Shown: piece by piece, positions 5,399 through 10,325 of the stretch | How the letters are laid out: each line of letters starts with the position of its first letter | How positions within the stretch are numbered: position 1 is the first letter of the stretch | Source of the DNA: Lachnospiraceae bacterium | GTDB lineage: Bacteria > Bacillota > Clostridia > Lachnospirales > Lachnospiraceae | Length of the DNA: 13,604 bases | Assembly: GCA_021205045.1 (NCBI GenBank) | Contig: JAJPYH010000104.1 | Location: 1 to 13,604, forward strand | Direction of reading: 5' to 3' | The notes under the pieces: model-generated | Database searches by the model: none | Told to the model about the DNA's origin: nothing | Seen by the model: only the letters and a program-made list of their open reading frames with translations | Program-made: the position numbers and the translations under genes

Positions 5399-5887
5399 AT
5401 GGTACTGAATACCAGAAGAGCGCTGGAGCGCATGGAAGAAAAGGGACTGAGCCGGGCAGCGATGAGTGCAAAGACCGGTCTCACTTTAAAATCCCTGGAA
5501 TGGATTTTTGAAAATGGTGAGATCAGCGCGGATGCGCTGGAAAGAATCGCGGATGTGCTGGAAACTGGATCAAATGAGATCGCGGCCAGTGATCCCACAA
5601 TGGAGGGTGAAAACGTGATCGAGTTTATGAAGGATGGCAGCAGGGCAACCGTCACATTCTGCCAGGGAAGATATATTTCCAAAATCCGGAAGCTGGCCGC
5701 AAGGTGCCCGGATGATTGCCAGATCATAGCTGAGAATGATAACAGGAGCATTGTGGCAAGTATTCCGGTAAGATGGATAAGGATAAATGCCACGCGGGAA
5801 ATATCAGAAAAACAGATTGCCAATATAGCGCGGATGAATGCTTTAAATGCTGAGAACAGACGCGCGGCGGTCAACAAAAACGACTAA
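5399..5887 (+). CDS. XRE-type HTH regulator with a conserved C-terminal domain
   Basis: This 162-residue protein starts after AAAGGAAAG. Residues 6-55 are a Cro/CI-type helix-turn-helix: R-R-A-L-E-R-M-E-E-K-G-L-S-R-A-A-M-S-A-K-T-G, then L-E-W-I-F-E-N-G-E-I-S-A-D-A-L-E-R-I-A-D-V-L-E. Residues 72-150 form a second unit beginning V-I-E-F-M-K-D-G, with A-T-V-T-F-C-Q-G-R-Y-I-S-K-I-R-K-L-A, C-Q-I-I-A-E-N, I-P-V-R-W-I-R-I and a helical tail. I recall this second unit, alone or fused, in prophages and islands of Clostridia without a proven role. The protein is likely a DNA-binding regulator of the right operon in which it lies; its target sites cannot be told from sequence. Confidence 0.75.
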   Translation: MVLNTRRALERMEEKGLSRAAMSAKTGLTLKSLEWIFENGEISADALERIADVLETGSNEIAASDPTMEGENVIEFMKDGSRATVTFCQGRYISKIRKLAARCPDDCQIIAENDNRSIVASIPVRWIRINATREISEKQIANIARMNALNAENRRAAVNKND

Positions 5888-6031
5888 AAACGGCTTTTCT
5901 CCATTTCAGCGAAGAAATACCCGCCAAAATCAAAACAGCGGCGGTTTGACCGCCCAAAAGCATTAAAAAGCTCTTACCAAGTGGGCCAACACCGGCAAGA
6001 GCAAAAGCAACCCGTCAACCATAGCATAATT

Positions 6032-6067
6032 GGGGGCTGTCAGAATTTTATCACAACTGCTGCCCCC
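6032..6067 (+). other. Hairpin in the 205-base gap before the 70-residue gene
   Basis: GGGGGC (6032-6037) pairs with GCCCCC (6062-6067), and CAG/CTG (6041-6043, 6057-6059) extends it beyond a small internal loop. It ends 25 bases before the start at 6092. The same gap has a second hairpin, GGCGGT/ACCGCC (5940-5945, 5949-5954). Neither is followed by T residues on the plus strand, so they are not plain terminators. They may shape the mRNA leader. Nothing else is visible in 5888-6091. Confidence 0.35.
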
Positions 6068-6091
6068 TGTCAAAGTGAAAGGCAAATCGAC

Positions 6092-6304
6092 ATGATAAAG
6101 AATGTAATTGAAAAGGCAGAAAATGCAAGAATTAACCCTATGTATGAATTGACCATAAGCAACTTAAAGGAGCTTCGCGAGGGCTGTAAAGATCCCTGTG
6201 ATCTGATCCGCTGCAGCTTCAATTTTGGCTATCTGCAGGGCATGAAGGCCGCAAAAGCAGAGGCCAGGGCGGCGGGAAAGAAAAAGCCCGCTGCCGCACG
6301 ATAG
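6092..6304 (+). CDS. Small conserved mobile-element protein (70 residues)
   Basis: The ATG at 6092 follows GTGAAAGG. The frame extends upstream to 5981, but across hairpins and without a signal. The protein begins M-I-K-N-V-I-E-K-A-E and contains Y-E-L-T-I-S-N-L-K-E-L-R-E-G-C, C-D-L-I-R-C-S-F-N-F-G-Y-L-Q-G-M-K-A-A-K-A-E. It ends in a Lys/Ala-rich tail. I recall the motif F-x-F-G-Y-x-Q-G-x-K-A from small genes next to regulators and integrases in Clostridia elements, with no known function. It ends in TAG, which is useful when judging the integrase amber codon. Confidence 0.7.
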   Translation: MIKNVIEKAENARINPMYELTISNLKELREGCKDPCDLIRCSFNFGYLQGMKAAKAEARAAGKKKPAAAR

Positions 6305-6314
6305 GAGGCGCATT

Positions 6315-6503
6315 ATGAGAGAAAGGACTTTAGCACAATATTTGATTTGCCGGTGGGTGAGGGAAAACCACACGGGCGCGGAAATGGAGCTGGTTAATGA
6401 TTACACCGTCAAAATGACAGAGGGCGGAACGTCTCAAATGTTATCCGTCAATATGTATGGGGATATTCTGGATTTAAGCACCAGGGATATTCTGGGGAGG
6501 TGA
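6315..6503 (+). CDS. Small protein immediately upstream of the integrase (62 residues)
   Basis: AGGAGG (6303-6308) precedes the ATG at proper spacing. The protein starts M-R-E-R-T-L-A-Q-Y-L-I-C-R-W-V-R-E-N-H and has a short strand-rich second half (Y-T-V-K-M-T, then M-L-S-V-N-M-Y-G-D-I-L-D). The position just before an integrase is where excisionases often lie, but I cannot see the winged-helix pattern of a known Xis, so that role is only a possibility. Its TGA lies four bases before the integrase ATG, indicating cotranscription. Confidence 0.65.
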   Translation: MRERTLAQYLICRWVRENHTGAEMELVNDYTVKMTEGGTSQMLSVNMYGDILDLSTRDILGR

Positions 6504-6507
6504 TCGC

Positions 6508-7722
6508 ATGGCAGCAGCAAAGAGAACGGACAGCAAAAAGCGAAACTTAAGGACCGGCGAAGGCCAGCGCGAAGATGGAAGGTATTATTATCGCTACACT
6601 GATTTACTGGGCCAGCGCAAAACGGTTTATGCGCTGACACTGGCTGACCTGAGGGAAAAGGAAAAGCGGATCACCCGTGATCTGGAGGATGGCATAGACA
6701 CCGAAAAGGGAGAAATGACATTGAACAGTTTCTTTGAACTCTACATGGAGACGAAAACAAGGCTGAAGGACAATACCAGAAGAAATTATAGGGTGATATG
6801 GAACAGCTACGTCAAGGAATCCGATTTGGGAGAAATGAAGATTTCGGCTATCCGGAATGTGCATATTCTGAGTTTTTACAGCAGAATGAGCAAAGATGAT
6901 TTTTCGGCCGGGACACAGAAAAATGTCCACATGCTTTTAAATGCCATGTTCAAAATGGCTGTAAAATCAGACTATATCAGGAAAAATCCGGCAGATGGAG
7001 CCGCCAGAGAAATCAGCGGGAAAAGGAAGGAGCGCAAGGCATTGACAAGAAAAGAACAGGCAATATTGATGAAGTTTGTGGAAGAGAGCAACGTGTATAA
7101 GGCATATTGGCCTCTGCTCACAGTATTTTTAAATACGGGCCTGAGAGAAGGGGAATTGTGTGGCCTGAGGTGGAAGGACGTTGATTTCAAAGAAAATGTT
7201 CTTCATGTCAGACAGCAGCTTCTTTACCGGAATTTTGGGGATGGCTATAAATATCATTTACAGAGTTTGAAAACATCCTGTTCTATGCGTGATATCCCAA
7301 TAACGGCAGAATGCAGGAAAGCTCTTAAGAAACAGCGGGAGTATGATCTTTTGCTGAATATCAGGCGCCAGGAAGTGGAAGGGGTGAAAGATTTTGTGTT
7401 CATCAATCAGGAGGGGAAGCCATATGTAAATCAGCGCCTTTACACTTTGTTTCAGAGCCTGGTCAGAAAATATAATGCCGGCGAAACAGAGCAGGCCAGG
7501 AAAGAAACGCCTGATCCGGTGCTGCTGCCGTTTTTCTCCTGTCATATCCTGAGGCATTGCTTCGCGTCCAGGATGGCGGAATCGGGAATTGAACCAAAGA
7601 CGCTGTAGCTTCTTATGGGACATACAGACATCGGAACCACAATGAATATTTACACCAACCTGGATTTTGAGGAGGTAAAGAAACAGGTGGCGAACGCTGA
7701 AAAGTATATGAAGGTTGTATAA
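6508..7722 (+). pseudogene. Tyrosine recombinase (integrase) interrupted by an in-frame TAG
   Basis: A strong GGAGGTGA precedes the ATG. The first 366 codons encode an arm-binding N-terminus (Y-Y-Y-R-Y-T-D near 26-32), a SAM-like core-binding domain (about 70-165) and most of the catalytic domain. This includes Arg213 in T-G-L-R-E-G-E-L, Lys255 and His346-x-x-Arg349 in H-I-L-R-H. TAG then stands at 7606-7608. The same frame continues for 37 codons with the missing catalytic His (L-M-G-H, 372) and the Tyr (N-I-Y-T-N, 382), ending at TAA 7720-7722. Full length would be 404 residues, normal for the family. The codon before L-L-M-G-H is commonly Gln, so CAG to TAG by one base change is the simple explanation. 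Other genes of the element use TAG as stop. The truncated product cannot cleave DNA. A sequencing error or amber suppression would restore it. Confidence 0.9.
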
Positions 7723-7734
7723 GATCGGATGTGT

Positions 7735-7773
7735 GGCCGCTGCTGGGAGAGTGCTTTCAGCGGCGGCCTTTTT
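7735..7773 (+). terminator. Intrinsic terminator of the integrase operon
   Basis: Bases 7735-7745 (GGCCGCTGCTG) pair with 7758-7768 (CAGCGGCGGCC) to give an 11-bp stem with one G-U pair and a 12-base loop. Five T residues follow (7769-7773). It begins 12 bases after the integrase reading frame ends. Confidence 0.88.
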
Positions 7774-7788
7774 ATGACTTTCCGGAGT

Positions 7789-7810
7789 AAATGGTGTAAA
7801 AATGGTGTAA
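7789..7810 (+). repeat. Two tandem 11-bp repeats at the right edge of the element
   Basis: AAATGGTGTAA occurs twice in direct tandem (7789-7799 and 7800-7810), right after the integrase terminator. Short direct repeats beside an integrase gene are typical arm-type integrase binding sites near an attachment site. The exact crossover point cannot be placed because the left end of the element is outside the window. Confidence 0.5.
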
Positions 7811-7851
7811 ACTGCTCTTTTTTGTGAAAACGCAAAGCTTCAACTTTCCCT

Positions 7852-7866
7852 TTATTTCCGGGAAAT
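7852..7866. promoter_or_regulatory. CodY-box-like palindrome upstream of ilvE
   Basis: ATTTCC-G-GGAAAT (7854-7866) is a perfect odd-length palindrome. The 15 bases 7852-7866 match the CodY consensus AATTTTCWGAAAATT at 11 positions. It ends 23 bases before the -35 of the ilvE promoter, and ilvE is a frequent CodY target in Firmicutes. The call is tentative; it could be chance or the site of another regulator. Confidence 0.35.
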
Positions 7867-7889
7867 TCCAATACATGTTTTCAAAGTTA

Positions 7890-7918
7890 TTGACTTTTGA
7901 TGGCAAAAGGTAGATAAT
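7890..7918 (+). promoter_or_regulatory. SigA-type promoter of ilvE
   Basis: TTGACT (7890-7895) and GATAAT (7913-7918) are separated by exactly 17 bases. Transcription would start near 7925, giving a leader of about 75 bases. The leader contains a hairpin TCGGGC/GCCCGA (7934-7939, 7953-7958) before AAGGAG (7984-7989). It is too short for a T-box. Confidence 0.82.
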
Positions 7919-7999
7919 CGAAAAGGATTGGAGTCGGGCGGATATTTTCCCTGCCCGATGATATTTCAAATTATCCTATACGTAAGGAGAGCCTGTAAA

Positions 8000-9025
8000 A
8001 TGGAAAAGAAAAATATTGACTGGTCCAACATTGGATTTGGATACATCCAGAGTGATTACCGTTATGTATCAAATTATAAAAACGGCGCCTGGGATGAGGG
8101 CGCGCTTACTACGGACGCGAACCTTGTACTCAATGAGTGCGCCGGTGTGCTGCAGTATGCGCAGACCGTTTTTGAAGGCCTGAAGGCTTATACCACTGAG
8201 GACGGACATATCGTGACCTTCCGCCCGGATCTGAATGCGGAGCGTCTGGAAAGCAGCGCCAGGAGACTGGAGATTCCGGTGTTCCCCAAGGAGCGCTTTG
8301 TGGACGCCGTCACACAGCTGGTGGCTGCCAATGAGAATTCTGTTCCGCCTTACGGCTCCGGCGCGACGCTGTACATCCGTCCCTATATTTTCGGTACCAA
8401 TCCTGTGATCGGAGTGAAGCCTGCGGATGAGTATCAGTTCCGTGCCTTTGTGACTCCGGTCGGCCCCTACTTCAAGGGCGGCATCAAGCCTCTGACCATC
8501 TGCGTCAGCGACTTTGACAGAGCGGCTCCCCACGGCACCGGCAATATCAAGGCGGGGCTGAATTACGCCATGAGTCTTCACGCCATTGTGACCGCCCACG
8601 CCAACGGCTTTGATGAGAATATGTATCTTGACCCGGCCACCCGCACCAAGGTGGAGGAGACCGGCGGCGCCAACTTCCTGTTTGTCACAAAGGACGGCAA
8701 GGTGGTGACGCCCAAGTCCGATTCCATTCTGCCCTCCATCACCAGACGCTCCCTCGTCTATGTGGCGCAGCACTATCTGGGCCTCGAGGTGGAGGAGAGA
8801 GAGGTGCTCTTTTCCGAGATGGAGGATATGGCGGAGTGCGGCCTCTGCGGCACGGCGGCTGTCATTTCCCCGGTGGGCAAGATTGTGGATCACGGCAGGG
8901 AAATCTGCCTGCCCAGCGGCATGACCGAGATGGGACCGATCACAAAGAAACTGTACGACACACTGACCGGTATCCAGATGGGCCGCATTGAGGCGCCCGA
9001 GGGCTGGATTCACGTGATAAAGTAA
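8000..9025 (+). CDS. ilvE: Branched-chain amino acid aminotransferase (class IV)
   Basis: This 341-residue PLP enzyme interconverts Val, Leu and Ile with their 2-oxo acids, using glutamate/2-oxoglutarate, in the cytoplasm. The ATG at 8000 follows AAGGAG; the longer upstream frame covers the leader and is rejected. Motifs of the BCAT2-like clade are clear: Q-T-V-F-E-G-L-K-A-Y near 55-64, F-R-P near 74-76, Y-I-R-P near 125-128, the PLP-binding Lys184 in G-N-I-K-A-G-L-N-Y-A, K-V-E-E-T-G-G-A-N from 217 and G-T-A-A-V-I near 284-289. Cys280-x-x-Cys283 precedes the last motif, in the region where mammalian BCATs have a redox CxxC; a redox role here is only a thought. It has its own promoter, independent of the element. 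The lipoprotein gene follows by five bases. Confidence 0.96.
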   Translation: MEKKNIDWSNIGFGYIQSDYRYVSNYKNGAWDEGALTTDANLVLNECAGVLQYAQTVFEGLKAYTTEDGHIVTFRPDLNAERLESSARRLEIPVFPKERFVDAVTQLVAANENSVPPYGSGATLYIRPYIFGTNPVIGVKPADEYQFRAFVTPVGPYFKGGIKPLTICVSDFDRAAPHGTGNIKAGLNYAMSLHAIVTAHANGFDENMYLDPATRTKVEETGGANFLFVTKDGKVVTPKSDSILPSITRRSLVYVAQHYLGLEVEEREVLFSEMEDMAECGLCGTAAVISPVGKIVDHGREICLPSGMTEMGPITKKLYDTLTGIQMGRIEAPEGWIHVIK

Positions 9026-9030
9026 TCAAT

Positions 9031-10107
9031 ATGCGTTTAAAAATCAGAAAAATATGTTTCCCCCTGCTGCTTGCCGCCCTGTTCGCGTTTACCGCTGCGG
9101 GCTGCAGCAGCAAGGTGGTGCTGACAGCCGGTCTTGGCAAAAATGAAATCTTCCGGGTGGGAGATGAGAGAGCTACCCTCACTGAGTTTGACCTGTATCT
9201 GGCGGCCATTGCCTGGGATTATGAGAGCATTTACGGTTCGGAATTCTGGGACATTGAGACCGGTGAGGATACCACCATGGTGGACAATTGCAAGGAGCTG
9301 GCTCTGGCTCAGCTGTCCCACCTGAAGGTGATGAAGCTGCTGGCTCAGGAGTACAGCCTGACCCTCAATGAAGAGGAGGAGAAGATGGCGGCTCTGGCGG
9401 CGGAGCGGTTTATGGCCAGCCTTTCCGGAGAGGCTATCGAGGCTCTGGGACTGGACGAGGACGGCTCCGAGGTGCTGGAGCTCTATGAGGAGAGGCTTTT
9501 ATCGGATAAGCTCTACGCCTACCTGATCAAGGACATCAATCCGGAGATCAGCGACGACGAAGCCAGGATTGTGACCGTTCAGCATATTCTGCTCAAGACC
9601 TATACGGTGGATGAGAACGGTAACCGCCAGGAGATGAGTGAGGAAGAAAAGTCCCGTCTTTATACCAAAGCTGAGGAAATCCGGGAGCTTGCCCTGGAGG
9701 GTGAGAGCTTCGAGAGCCTGATCACCAAATACAGCGAGGACACCAAGAGCACCTATTCCTTTGGCAAGGGCGAGATGGAGGAGAGCTTCGAGAACACTGC
9801 CTTTGAGCTGGAGACCGATGAGATCAGCCACGTGACTGTCACCAGCCACGGCTATCACATCATCAAGTGCATCTCCACCCTGGACAGAGAGGCCACCGAC
9901 CAGAATAAACAGACCCTGCTCTTACAGCGCAAGGCCGAGGCCTTCGGCGAGACCTACAACCAATTCATTGCTGACATGGAGCCTGAGCTCAATGAAGAAC
10001 TCCTGGAAACCATCGCACTCCCTGACTTCGACCTGACCGGAGAAATTCTTTTTCTGGACATCTACGACGAAGTGACCGCCGACTACGAGCCGACCTTTGA
10101 AGGTTAA
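9031..10107 (+). CDS. Lipoprotein parvulin-type peptidyl-prolyl isomerase (PrsA/SurA-like)
   Basis: This 358-residue exported protein has a basic start M-R-L-K-I-R-K, a hydrophobic stretch to about residue 20 and a lipobox ending T-A-A-G-C. Cys25 would be lipidated by Lgt and processed by signal peptidase II. Residues 40-175 form the helical SurA/PrsA-like N-terminal part. Residues 180-282 are the rotamase domain with V-Q-H-I-L-L-K, F-G-K-G-E-M-E-E-S-F and S-H-G-Y-H-I-I-K. The C-terminal part is acidic. Such proteins help fold secreted proteins at the outer face of the membrane. No clear ribosome binding site lies before the ATG, which is five bases after the ilvE stop, so translation is probably coupled. 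The link to branched-chain metabolism is not obvious. Confidence 0.9.
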   Translation: MRLKIRKICFPLLLAALFAFTAAGCSSKVVLTAGLGKNEIFRVGDERATLTEFDLYLAAIAWDYESIYGSEFWDIETGEDTTMVDNCKELALAQLSHLKVMKLLAQEYSLTLNEEEEKMAALAAERFMASLSGEAIEALGLDEDGSEVLELYEERLLSDKLYAYLIKDINPEISDDEARIVTVQHILLKTYTVDENGNRQEMSEEEKSRLYTKAEEIRELALEGESFESLITKYSEDTKSTYSFGKGEMEESFENTAFELETDEISHVTVTSHGYHIIKCISTLDREATDQNKQTLLLQRKAEAFGETYNQFIADMEPELNEELLETIALPDFDLTGEILFLDIYDEVTADYEPTFEG

Positions 10108-10215
10108 TGCTTAACGCATGTCATCGGCGGGCAGCTCCCAGACAGATAGTCTGTTGAGAACACTTTTATAGTAGGTAATTGCAGTTTTTCACAAATTTTT
10201 AATAATTGATTCATC

Positions 10216-10254
10216 AAAATATTAGCACTCAACCGCGTTGAGTGCTAATATTTT
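10216..10254. promoter_or_regulatory. Perfect CIRCE operator (HrcA binding site)
   Basis: TTAGCACTC (10222-10230), nine bases, then GAGTGCTAA (10240-10248) is an exact match to the CIRCE consensus TTAGCACTC-N9-GAGTGCTAA. The symmetry continues outward and inward to give 18-bp arms (10216-10233, 10237-10254) around CGC. HrcA bound here represses heat-shock genes until stress. It ends eight bases before the -35 of the htpG promoter. The preceding stretch 10108-10215 shows no gene and only a weak CAGAC/GTCTG hairpin near 10140. Confidence 0.95.
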
Positions 10255-10256
10255 TG

Positions 10257-10285
10257 TTGACTTTTTTTTCATTCAGGTTTAGAAT
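10257..10285 (+). promoter_or_regulatory. SigA-type promoter of htpG
   Basis: TTGACT (10257-10262) and TAGAAT (10280-10285) have a 17-base spacer, each matching five of six consensus positions. AGGAGG (10315-10320) and the ATG at 10326 follow. CIRCE lies directly upstream of the -35 rather than over the start site. Confidence 0.8.
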
Positions 10286-10325
10286 ACTTTTAATTTGTGG
10301 AAATTAAATTAAACAGGAGGCAAAC

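Noticed and set aside
5395..5877. Minus-strand frame opposite the XRE-type gene
   Set aside because: The plus-strand frame has a clear HTH and a good ribosome site; the minus frame is hydrophobic shadow sequence.
7606..7608. Reading the integrase TAG as recoded glutamine (phage code 15)
   Set aside because: Genes ending at 3047 and 6304 in the same element use TAG as their stop, so general TAG recoding is not supported.
8069..9013. Long 314-codon minus-strand open frame opposite ilvE
   Set aside because: It is an exact shadow of a clear aminotransferase, has no family motifs and is explained by the G/C-rich third positions of the real gene.
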